Below are positions 43,240 to 51,243 of a stretch of 55,294 nt of DNA, in pieces. Numbering within the stretch: position 1 is the first letter of the stretch; the number at the start of each line of letters is the position of its first letter. This DNA is from Candidatus Contendibacter sp. (lineage in GTDB: Bacteria; Pseudomonadota; Gammaproteobacteria; Competibacterales; Competibacteraceae). The notes under the pieces were generated by a model that saw nothing but the letters and a program-made list of their open reading frames with translations, was not told where the DNA came from and did not search any database. The position numbers and the translations under genes were made by a program. Location: assembly GCA_029624675.1 (NCBI GenBank), contig JARSSP010000064.1, positions 1 to 55,294 of the forward strand. Reading direction: 5' to 3'.

Positions 43240-43255
43240 TGGAATGCGGCTTGCA
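43240..43255 (+). promoter_or_regulatory. Sigma-54 promoter of the transglutaminase–DUF2126 gene
   Basis: TGGAATGCGGCTTGCA matches TGGCACG-N4-TTGCW with exact spacing and intact GG and GC; mismatches are at two positions of the –24 box. The predicted start is near 43265, about 57 nt before the ATG at 43322. Confidence 0.7.
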
Positions 43256-43321
43256 TTAGCTCAGGGCGATTGCAATCGCGTATCATCGCGCCCCTTAATT
43301 TCCGACAGTCAAGGACAGGCC

Positions 43322-46300
43322 ATGGCCATCCGCGTTGCGCTTCACCATCAAACGACCTATCGCTTCGACCGGCCGGTCAACGTATCGCCGCATGTGATCC
43401 GCTTGCGCCCCGCCGCGCACGCCCGCACTCCCATTCACGCCTATTCGCTCAAGGTCGAGCCGCCCCGGCATTTTATCAACTGGATGCAGGATCCTTTCGG
43501 CAATTTCCAGGCGCGACTGGTGTTCCCGGAGAAAATTCGAGAGTTGAACATCGTCGTGGATTTGGTCGCCGAGATGACGGTCATCAATCCCTTCGATTTC
43601 TTTGTCGAGGGTTACGCCGAGCATTATCCCTTTGCCTATGAACCGACCCTGCGCCAGGAATTGACGCCGTATCTGGAAATCGAGGATGACGGCCCGCTGC
43701 TGCGGGACTGGCTGGCCAGCGTGGACCGCGACTCGCAACGGATCGTCGATTTTCTGGTCGAGCTCAACTGGCGGCTGAACCGGGAAACCGCCTACATCAT
43801 TCGCATGGAGCCGGGGGTGCAGACCTGCGAGGAAACGCTGGAGAAACGCAGCGGTTCCTGTCGCGATTCGGCCTGGCTGCTGGTGCAGATCCTGCGGCAT
43901 CTAGGGTTGGCGGCGCGCTTCGTGTCCGGTTATCTGATCCAGCTCACCGCCGATATCAAGTCGCTGGATGGCCCGTCCGGTCCCGAGATCGATTTCACCG
44001 ACCTGCACGCCTGGGCCGAGGTGTTCGTGCCGGGCGCCGGCTGGATCGGGCTCGACCCCACGTCCGGCCTGTTCGCCGGCGAGGGCCATATTCCGCTGGC
44101 CTGCACCCCGACCCCGCCCAGCGCCGCGCCGGTGACCGGTTACACCGATGAGTGCGAGGCCACCTTCGATTTCGCGATGAAGGTGACCCGCATCCACGAG
44201 GACCCGCGCGTCACCAAGCCTTACAGCGAGGAACAATGGGCGTGGATCGAACGGCTCGGTCATGAGGTGGACGCGCGTCTGGCGGCGGGCGACGTGCGCC
44301 TGACCATGGGCGGCGAGCCCACCTTCGTATCCATCGACGACATGGACGGCGCGGAATGGACCATCGCGGCGGTGGGACCGACCAAACGCAAGCTGGCGGG
44401 CCGGCTGTTGAAGCGGCTACGCGACCGCTTCGCACCGAACGGTTTTTTGCACTACAGCCAGGGCAAATGGTATCCGGGCGAATCGTTGCCGCGTTGGGCG
44501 CTGGCCTGCTACTGGCGCAGCGACGGGTTGCCGCTGTGGCACGACCCGCGCTGGATCGCCGAGGACGAAAGGCCGCGCGGCTTCGGCCCGGAAGAGGCGC
44601 AAGCGTTCGCGGCGGAGCTGACCCGGCGCCTGGGCGTCGGCGCCGACCGCCTCATTCCCGGTTACGAGGATGTCTATTACTACCTGTGGAAGGAGCGCAC
44701 CCTGCCGGTCAACGTCGACCCGCTGAAGTTCGATCTCAAGGACGACGAGGAGCGGCGACGACTGGCGCTGTTGCTGGAGCGGGGTTTGCACGAAGTCACC
44801 GGCTATGCCCTGCCGTTGCGCTGGAATCACGCCGCCGTCGACGGTGGTTGGGTCAGCGGGCCGTGGGTGTTGCGCCGCGAGCATTTGTACCTGATTCCGG
44901 GCGATTCGCCGATGGGCTATCGCCTGCCGCTGACGGCGTTGCCCTGGGTCGGGGAGACCGACCGGGAAATTCCGCATCCCCAGTCGCTGTTCGAGTTTCG
45001 CGCCGCCCTGGGCGACACGCACGGCGAGGTCATGCGCCGCTACAGCGATTTCCTTCAGGGCAGTGAGGGAACGGCGCGCGGCGATTTTCGCGAGCAGCCG
45101 GCGCTGGATCAGGGTTCGGTGATCCATACCGCGCTGTGCGTGGAGCCGCGCGAGGGTCATCTGTACGTGTTCATGCCGCCGTTGAGCCAGTTGGAACACT
45201 ATCTCGACCTGCTGGCCTGCGTCGAGCAGACCGCCGCCGAGCTGCGCATGCCAGTGCTGATCGAGGGCTACGCCCCGCCGCCGGACTGGCGGGTGCGCAA
45301 GTTCGCCGTTACCCCCGACCCCGGCGTGATCGAGGTCAACATTCATCCCGCCGGCGACTGGGGGGAATTGCAGCGGAACATCGAGGGGTTGTACGACGAT
45401 GCGCGCCAGTCGCGGTTGGGGACGGAGAAGTTCATGCTGGACGGCCGCCACACCGGCACCGGCGGCGGTAATCATGTGACGCTCGGCGGACCGACGCCCG
45501 CCGACAGCCCGTTCCTGCGCCGGCCCGAATTGCTGCGCAGTCTGCTGACCTACTGGCAGCACCATCCCAGCCTGTCCACCTTGTTCTCGGGCCTGTTCAT
45601 CGGCCCGACCAGCCAAGCCCCGCGGGTGGACGAGGCCCGCAACGACAGTCTGTACGAACTGGAAATCGCCTTTCAGCGGATGCCGCCCGGCGAGGCGCCG
45701 CAACCGTGGCTGGTGGATCGGTTGCTGCGCAACCTGTTGGTGGATTTGACCGGCAACACCCACCGCGCCGAGTTTTGCATCGACAAGCTGTACTCGCCGG
45801 ATTCCGCGACGGGCCGGTTGGGCCTGGTGGAGATGCGCGCGTTCGAGATGCCGCCGCACGCCCGGATGAGCCTGATGCAGATGTTGTTGCTGCGCGGGCT
45901 GGTGGCGCGGTTCTGGGAACAGCCGTACCCGAATCGGGAACTGGTGCGCTGGGGCACGCGGATTCACGACCAGTTCATGCTGCCGCATTACGTCTGGCGG
46001 GATTTCCAGGACGTGACCGACGAACTGCGGACGGCCGGCTTGCCGTTCGAGGACGACTGGTTCCTGCCGTTCTTCGAGTTCCGGTTTCCGCACTACGGGA
46101 CCATCGTCCAGCGGGACGTCGAACTGGAACTGCGCCAGGCGCTGGAGCCGTGGCACGTGCTGGGCGAGGAGCAAGTCCTGGGCGGCACGGCTCGTTACGT
46201 CGATTCCTCGGTGGAGCGGCTTCAAGTCAAGGTGCGGGGGATGGTCGGCGAGCGGCATGTGGTGGCCTGCAACGGCCGGCGGGTGCCGCTGCGGCCGACC

Positions 46301-46630
46301 GACGCGCCGGGCGAATTCGTCGCCGGGGTTCGTTATCGCGCCTGGCAACCACCCTCGGCGCTGCATCCGACCATTCCGGTGCACGCGCCGCTGGTGTTCG
46401 ACCTCGTGGATACCTGGAATCAGCGCTCCATCGGTGGCTGTACGTATCACGTCCAGCATCCGGGTGGGCGCAATCCCGACACCTTCCCGGTCAACGCCAA
46501 CGAGGCCGAGGCGCGGCGCTTCGCCCGGTTCTGGCCCTATGGCCATACGCCGGGGCCGATGACCGCGCCCGCTGAGAGCGCCAATCCCAATTTCCCGTAC
46601 ACGCTGGATTTGCGGCGGCGGGAGGAGTAG
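43322..46630 (+). CDS. Transglutaminase-like/DUF2126 protein
   Basis: 1102 aa. N-terminal beta-sandwich (VALHHQTTYRFDRPVNVSPH, about 4–23), then a papain-fold transglutaminase core. Its triad is visible: Cys in KRSGSCRDSAWLLVQILRH (about 180), His in FTDLHAWAEVF, Asp in WIGLDPTSGL. From about residue 300 it is the large DUF2126 region (MGGEPTFVSIDDMDGAEW, YEDVYYYLWKERTLPVN, DGRHTGTGGGNHVTLGG, HPSLSTLFSGLFIGPTSQAP). Such fusions always accompany the ATP-grasp and alpha-E proteins; the role is unknown (peptide cross-linking, cleavage or tag processing proposed). The ATG at 43322 has AAGGA upstream; a frame extending to 43151 overlaps the regulatory sites and is not used. Confidence 0.94.
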   Translation: MAIRVALHHQTTYRFDRPVNVSPHVIRLRPAAHARTPIHAYSLKVEPPRHFINWMQDPFGNFQARLVFPEKIRELNIVVDLVAEMTVINPFDFFVEGYAEHYPFAYEPTLRQELTPYLEIEDDGPLLRDWLASVDRDSQRIVDFLVELNWRLNRETAYIIRMEPGVQTCEETLEKRSGSCRDSAWLLVQILRHLGLAARFVSGYLIQLTADIKSLDGPSGPEIDFTDLHAWAEVFVPGAGWIGLDPTSGLFAGEGHIPLACTPTPPSAAPVTGYTDECEATFDFAMKVTRIHEDPRVTKPYSEEQWAWIERLGHEVDARLAAGDVRLTMGGEPTFVSIDDMDGAEWTIAAVGPTKRKLAGRLLKRLRDRFAPNGFLHYSQGKWYPGESLPRWALACYWRSDGLPLWHDPRWIAEDERPRGFGPEEAQAFAAELTRRLGVGADRLIPGYEDVYYYLWKERTLPVNVDPLKFDLKDDEERRRLALLLERGLHEVTGYALPLRWNHAAVDGGWVSGPWVLRREHLYLIPGDSPMGYRLPLTALPWVGETDREIPHPQSLFEFRAALGDTHGEVMRRYSDFLQGSEGTARGDFREQPALDQGSVIHTALCVEPREGHLYVFMPPLSQLEHYLDLLACVEQTAAELRMPVLIEGYAPPPDWRVRKFAVTPDPGVIEVNIHPAGDWGELQRNIEGLYDDARQSRLGTEKFMLDGRHTGTGGGNHVTLGGPTPADSPFLRRPELLRSLLTYWQHHPSLSTLFSGLFIGPTSQAPRVDEARNDSLYELEIAFQRMPPGEAPQPWLVDRLLRNLLVDLTGNTHRAEFCIDKLYSPDSATGRLGLVEMRAFEMPPHARMSLMQMLLLRGLVARFWEQPYPNRELVRWGTRIHDQFMLPHYVWRDFQDVTDELRTAGLPFEDDWFLPFFEFRFPHYGTIVQRDVELELRQALEPWHVLGEEQVLGGTARYVDSSVERLQVKVRGMVGERHVVACNGRRVPLRPTDAPGEFVAGVRYRAWQPPSALHPTIPVHAPLVFDLVDTWNQRSIGGCTYHVQHPGGRNPDTFPVNANEAEARRFARFWPYGHTPGPMTAPAESANPNFPYTLDLRRREE

Positions 46631-46674
46631 CCCAAAATCCTCGCGGGTTCGCTTTGCCGTGAAGGGAAAGGCCG

Positions 46675-47322
46675 ATGAAAGTTCTGCAAAGTTGGGATGA
46701 TGGAGTCGTGGACGATGTCCGACTGACTGAGTTGCTGCGCCGGCATGGGGCCAGGGCGACGTTCAATCTGAATCCAGGCTTGCACCCGCCGGGGCGTGCG
46801 TTCGGTTGGCGGTATGGCGACAAGGACGTTTGGCGGCTCGGTCGAGATGAACTGGTGGACGTTTACGCCGGCTTCGAGATCGCCAGTCATTCCCTGACCC
46901 ATCCCAACCTGCCCGATCTGCCGCCGGAGGCGCTGGACTGGGAAATTCGAGAAAGCCGCCATCGGTTGCAGGACTGGTTTGGACAACCGGTACGTGGCTT
47001 CTGTTATCCCTTCGGCGGGTTCAATCCGGCGGTGAAGGCGGCGATTCGGGCCGCCGGGCATGTTTACGCTCGCACCGTGGCTTATGCCGAGCCGCTGTTC
47101 CCGCCCGCCGATCCGTTGGAACTGGGCGTGAGTTGCCACTTTACCGATCCCGCCTTTTGGAGTTGCTACGAGCGCGCCAAGGCCACGGGTGACGTGTTTC
47201 TGTTCTGGGGCCATAGCTACGAATTGGTCAACGAGGCGATGTGGGCCGACCTGGAGCACAAGATCGCCGGCATCAGCGCCGATCCGGCGGCGGAGTGGGC
47301 CAATATCGAAAGCGTGTTTTGA
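46675..47322 (+). CDS. Polysaccharide deacetylase family protein (NodB fold)
   Basis: 215 aa, no signal peptide. The NodB motifs are present: metal-binding LQSWDDGVVDD (residues 4–14), EIASHSLTHPNL (about 67–78, H-x3-H), FCYPFGGFN (about 103–111) and a terminal FLFWGHSYEL. It would remove acetyl or formyl groups from an N-acylated substrate with a divalent metal ion. Its compact size and cytoplasmic location are unlike cell-wall deacetylases. It lies 44 bp after the transglutaminase–DUF2126 gene, probably in the same operon, suggesting it acts on the same unknown product. Confidence 0.87.
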   Translation: MKVLQSWDDGVVDDVRLTELLRRHGARATFNLNPGLHPPGRAFGWRYGDKDVWRLGRDELVDVYAGFEIASHSLTHPNLPDLPPEALDWEIRESRHRLQDWFGQPVRGFCYPFGGFNPAVKAAIRAAGHVYARTVAYAEPLFPPADPLELGVSCHFTDPAFWSCYERAKATGDVFLFWGHSYELVNEAMWADLEHKIAGISADPAAEWANIESVF

Positions 47323-47424
47323 ACGGTTCCGACCGGGGCCTTTATCTAACGCTTGGCGGGTTACGCTTTAGCTGACCCACCCTATCGCGCTCCACAGTTA
47401 TCCAGACGGGAGAATCCGTTGATC

Positions 47425-47691
47425 ATGCTCGAATTCAATCGGTTCGTTGTCGCGCATCTGAAAACCCTGGAGATGATCGGCGTGCTCATGCGGATCGGCA
47501 GTTTTAGCCTGGTCAGTTGGCTGGGGCCGGACAGTCCGTTTCTGTGGGTCTGGATCGTCAATACCCTTGACGCGGTCCTGCTGACTTGGTGCGCCAGACT
47601 GAAGCGGGATGCCGCCTATACTCTGCTCAATGCGTTCTGGATTCTGGTAGGTCTCGTCGGCATCGCCAGAGCCGGCAACTTCGTCCATTGA
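47425..47691 (+). CDS. Small membrane protein, 88 aa
   Basis: Starts MLEFNRFVVAHLKTLEMIGV and has about three hydrophobic segments (about 15–35, 40–56, 64–82). It includes LRIGSFSLVSW-like and NTLDAVLLTWCARLKRDAAY stretches, and ends VGIARAGNFVH. It resembles small membrane proteins of the ‘CBU_0592-like’ type in layout, but this is not firm. No clear ribosome site stands directly before the ATG (GGGAG is about 13 nt away). An in-frame extension to 47353 exists but looks non-coding. Confidence 0.6.
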   Translation: MLEFNRFVVAHLKTLEMIGVLMRIGSFSLVSWLGPDSPFLWVWIVNTLDAVLLTWCARLKRDAAYTLLNAFWILVGLVGIARAGNFVH

Positions 47692-47949
47692 TTTCCATGC
47701 TTGCGGCTTTAGCCCGCGCTTTAGCCGCGCAAGCAGCGGCCGTGGTACAAACCACCGCCTTCAGACGCTACGCCCTGGACCCCCGAAAAGGGAAAAAGAA
47801 AATCCAGGTTTCCAGGGTAAATCGCGCACGGACGATCTCAGCGATCATCGTCCGCGCGTCGGTTCTTAAATCAATTGGCTGATTTTTTCGCAGCTATCTG
47901 GGAATCGGCCTTTTGAAATACATTCACCAATTTCTGGGATGTGATGCTC
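47692..47949. other. Non-coding interval with two hairpins and a shared repeat
   Basis: GCTTGCGGCT … AGCCGCGCAAGC (47699–47734) and CGGACGAT … ATCGTCCG (47829–47854, extended by GC pairs) form stems. TAAATCAATTGGCTG at 47867–47881 repeats a block of the ureE–ureF spacer. No gene is seen. Confidence 0.55.
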
Positions 47950-48141
47950 TTAAACTTTCCATTGTTTAAGATAAGCCAATTGCACTAGATTAGAGCCTTG
48001 GTTGCTGTTGGTGAGATCCAGCTTCAACCCACCTAGGTCGAAGGTTTGGCCACGCACGGCCTTCAGAAAATTCTGGCGGGTGATATCTCCCTTGATATTG
48101 CGCGCAATGGCTACACCGCCTGCTGTTGAACCGGCGCGCAA
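47950..48141 (-). pseudogene. C-terminal remnant of a LivK/UrtA-like binding protein
   Basis: A 63-codon frame whose sequence ITRQNFLKAVRGQTFDLGGL, KLDLTNSNQGSNLVQLAYLK matches the C terminus of type I periplasmic amino-acid/amide-binding proteins (Peripla_BP_6: G-x-NF-x-A … FDLGGL … QGS). The ~300 preceding residues are absent: upstream is the end of the FAAL gene (48179). It is a leftover of a deleted gene. Confidence 0.6.
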
Positions 48142-48178
48142 CCGACCCCGACCGGGCCGGTTGCCACACCCGGCGGCG

Positions 48179-51037
48179 CTATCCCCCCAAATCTGGCTCG
48201 CTGCAATGGCGCAGAATCGCCGCCCGCGCCCCGTCCCGCAACCGGATTGCCGCCGCCCAGTCGTCGCCGTCGGGCGGGAGCGGCGACTCGATGATCACTT
48301 CCAGCCGGCCCCGGCGCGGAAACCACGACCCGGCGCGTAACACCGAGCGCGTCCCTCGAATCGTGACCGGCAGAATCGGTGCTCCGGCTTGCGCCGCCGC
48401 CAGGAACGCGCCCATGCGGAAGGGCAGCAGACCCGGCATCCGGGCGAAGGTCCCTTCCGGGAAGAACCCCAGCGACTGCCCGGCGCGCGCCGCCTCGGCG
48501 ATCTGGCGGGCCTCGTCCACCCCGCGCTGCGCGTCGAAGCGTTCGACGAACAGCGTGCCGATCCGCGCCAGCGGCCGGCCAAGCCAGCGGTTATCCAGCA
48601 ACTCCCGCTTGGCGACATAGTGGAATTGGCGCGGAATCGCCGCCATCAGCACGTAGGCGTCCAGATAGCTGGAGTGGTTGGCGACCAGCACGCAAGGACC
48701 GTCCGGTAGATGTTCCAGACCCCGCACCGTCAGCGGCGTGCCGGTCAACTGGGCCAGCAACCAGGTGGCGGCGCGGCCCAGCGCCCAGCGCCATTCCGGC
48801 TTCGGCAAAGTCATGATGCCGAGCCACACCCCCGGCGCCAGCAGCCCGAACACGCTCCAGGCGTAAGCGGCGAACAGCCGTTCCCCCACAGCGCGCCCCA
48901 GTCGCCGCAGCCGCGCCCAGCCGCTGACCAGCGCGATCCGCGTCAATTGCAGCCACAATGCCCGCCCGCCACGGCCGATGAGGCCGCGCTCGTACAGTTC
49001 CCGAATGGCCGCGCGGCGAATCTTGCCACTGGAGGTTTTCAGCACGGCGTGCGGCGGCGCCAACACCACTTCATCCGGCGGCAGGCCCAGCAAATCCACG
49101 CCGACGCTCTGAATCCGCTGGCGCAGGGCGGCCAGCGCTTCCGGTTGGGTAGCGCGGGTTTCGGCGACCACGACCAACCGTTCGCTGCCGGTGGCCGAAT
49201 CGGTGCTGGCGAACACCGCCACGCACCCCTTGCGGATGCCCTGGATTTCGCCGACCGCCTGCTCCAGTTCGTAGGGGTAGAGATTGCGTCCGCCCCGGAT
49301 GATCAGATCCTTGACCCGACCGGTTAGATAAATATCGCCGCCGGCCAAATAACCGCGATCCCCGGAATCCAGCCAGGCGTCGCCGTGGGGGAACAAGCGG
49401 CGGGTGGCGTCCGGATGGCGATAGTAGCCCGCCGTGGTGGACGGTCCGCTGAATTCCACCCTCCCCTCCTCGCGCTCCGGCAATTCTCGGCCTTGGTCGT
49501 CCACGATCCGAATCTGGTGGCCGGGAATCGGCTGGCCGCAGGAGGGAAACGATAAGGCGGTGGCGTCGTCGGCATCGGCCGGTTTGGCCCGGCCGGTCGC
49601 CATGAAGCGGTCACGTCGCACCCGGTCGATCACCGGCGCTTGGCCCGGCCGTTGCAAAGCCAGCCCCACCGAGCACTCCGCCAACCCGTACACCGGCGCC
49701 ATCGCCTCGGGTCGAAAGCCGTAGCGGCCGAAGCGGGCGATGAATCGCTCCAGGGTCGCCGGGCTGACCGGTTCCGCGCCGTTGAGTGCCATGCGCCAGG
49801 AACTCAGGTTCAAGCCTTCGATTTCGTGATCTTGGACCCGCGCGCACAGTTCGTAGGCGAAGTTGGGCGCCGCCGACAGGGTGCCGCGATGGTGGTGAAT
49901 CGCCCACAGCCAGCGCGCCGGCCGGGCCAGAAAGCTGAGCGGTGACATGACCACCAGCGGGAAAGCGTAGTACAGGCTGCCGAGGCCGGCGCCGATCAGA
50001 CCCATGTCGTGATACAGCGGCAGCCAACTGACAAACACGTCGTTGGAGCTGACCCCCGCGTGGGGACCCATGGCGCGTAAATTGGCCAGCAGGTTGGCGT
50101 GGGTCAGCATCACGCCCTTGGGGTCGCCGGTGCTGCCGGAGGTGTATTGCAGAAAGGCGAGATCGGCGGCGCGCACCGGCACCGCGCTCCACGTCGCCAC
50201 CGCGGCTTGCAATTCGGCCACGGTGACGATGTGGCGCAAATCGTCGACTTGGGCCTGAAGCAGCCGCGCCACCAGCGCCGCCTCGGGCACGGTGATCAAG
50301 GCCACGGTCTGGGCGTTGTTCAACAGCCGGACGTGGCGGAGCAAATGCTCCTCAAGCTGCGAGGGCCGGACCGGTGGATAGATCGGCACCGGCACGCCAC
50401 CGGCCAGCAGGACGCCGAAAAAGCCGAGAAAGTAGTCGGCTCCGGTGGGCAACATGAGGGCCACGGTCTGGCGTGGTTGCAACCCGCGCGCCTGGAGCCC
50501 AGCGGCGACGGTTCGCGCGCCTTGAACCAGGCCGGCGTAGGTGAAGGTGGTAACGATCCGTTCGTCGTTGCCGTAGATCTGGATCGCCACCCGGTCGGGA
50601 TTGAAACGCTCGTGCCAGTCCAGCACCTCCAGCAGGGTCGCGGCGCGCTCCGGGGTTTCAGTTATTGAGGTTTCACTCGTCGGCGCTGGCCCGACGGTCA
50701 CCGCCGGTTGGGCCGATGCATCGCTACGCCCCAGGATCAACGCCAGTAGATCGCGCGGGGTTTCGGCCAGCAGCATCCGCTCGTCCAGGCGCGCGTGAAA
50801 GGTCCGCTCGATCCGTTGCAACAGTTCGGCGCGGGCCAGGCTGTCCAACGCCAATTCCCGTTCCAGATGGCTGTCCAGGGTCAGGGCTGTCGTCAACTGT
50901 TCCGACGACGGGCGAATCTCCCGCGTCAGTTCGCGCAGCAACGCCAGCAGGCGAGCCGCGGGATCCGAGATGACGTCGGGGGTTGCGCTGGACGCCGGCT
51001 CGGCGCTGGGTGGCAAGCCATCATGATCGGCGGGCAT
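48179..51037 (-). CDS. ACP–fatty acyl-AMP ligase–PlsC acyltransferase fusion
   Basis: 952 aa in three parts. (1) Acyl-carrier domain (about 25–105) with the phosphopantetheine Ser in ELALDSLARAELL. (2) Acyl-adenylating FAAL-like domain (about 135–690): P-loop LQYTSGSTGDPKGVMLTHAN (about 295–314), VSWLPLYHDMGLIG, VYGLAECSVGLAL, LDSGDRGYL and LIIRGGRNLYPYELE. (3) 1-acyl-glycerol-3-phosphate acyltransferase-like domain (about 760–950) with VANHSSYLDAYV (H-x4-D) and FFPEGTFAR. It could activate a fatty acid, load it on its own carrier and pass it to a lipid acceptor. The ATG at 51035–51037 is set by where homology begins; no strong ribosome site is seen. Divergent from the GGDEF gene. Confidence 0.9.
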   Translation of the reverse strand: MPADHDGLPPSAEPASSATPDVISDPAARLLALLRELTREIRPSSEQLTTALTLDSHLERELALDSLARAELLQRIERTFHARLDERMLLAETPRDLLALILGRSDASAQPAVTVGPAPTSETSITETPERAATLLEVLDWHERFNPDRVAIQIYGNDERIVTTFTYAGLVQGARTVAAGLQARGLQPRQTVALMLPTGADYFLGFFGVLLAGGVPVPIYPPVRPSQLEEHLLRHVRLLNNAQTVALITVPEAALVARLLQAQVDDLRHIVTVAELQAAVATWSAVPVRAADLAFLQYTSGSTGDPKGVMLTHANLLANLRAMGPHAGVSSNDVFVSWLPLYHDMGLIGAGLGSLYYAFPLVVMSPLSFLARPARWLWAIHHHRGTLSAAPNFAYELCARVQDHEIEGLNLSSWRMALNGAEPVSPATLERFIARFGRYGFRPEAMAPVYGLAECSVGLALQRPGQAPVIDRVRRDRFMATGRAKPADADDATALSFPSCGQPIPGHQIRIVDDQGRELPEREEGRVEFSGPSTTAGYYRHPDATRRLFPHGDAWLDSGDRGYLAGGDIYLTGRVKDLIIRGGRNLYPYELEQAVGEIQGIRKGCVAVFASTDSATGSERLVVVAETRATQPEALAALRQRIQSVGVDLLGLPPDEVVLAPPHAVLKTSSGKIRRAAIRELYERGLIGRGGRALWLQLTRIALVSGWARLRRLGRAVGERLFAAYAWSVFGLLAPGVWLGIMTLPKPEWRWALGRAATWLLAQLTGTPLTVRGLEHLPDGPCVLVANHSSYLDAYVLMAAIPRQFHYVAKRELLDNRWLGRPLARIGTLFVERFDAQRGVDEARQIAEAARAGQSLGFFPEGTFARMPGLLPFRMGAFLAAAQAGAPILPVTIRGTRSVLRAGSWFPRRGRLEVIIESPLPPDGDDWAAAIRLRDGARAAILRHCSEPDLGG

Positions 51038-51134
51038 GGGAAGGGTCCGTGAAGTCGCGTGGATTTCAACTGGCTCCCGGCGAGGGTTGCCAGCATGGCT
51101 GGCCCACATTCTAGCGAGAATGGGTAAAATGGTG

Positions 51135-51243
51135 ACGATGCGTCGACGGCGGCGGAAATTTACCCGGTCACGCCACCGCCCACCCCAAAGGAGCGATCCG
51201 TGATCCGAAAATCCTTCCGTTCGTTGCGCGCCTGGCTCGGCGT
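51135..51243 (+). repeat. Leader region shared with the fimV-like gene, copy 1
   Basis: The 65 nt before the GTG at 51200 and about 44 nt of coding sequence align without gaps to 52977–53085, up to the ATG at 53042. The blocks ACGATGC.T.GACG.C.GCGGAA, GG.C.CGCC and, inside the genes, TTCCGTT..TGCGCGCCT..CT are shared, about 65–70% overall. Confidence 0.65.

Noticed and set aside
43151..43321. N-terminal extension of the transglutaminase–DUF2126 gene.
   Set aside because: It overlaps both NtrC-like palindromes and the sigma-54 element and is not homologous; the ATG at 43322 starts the known family sequence.
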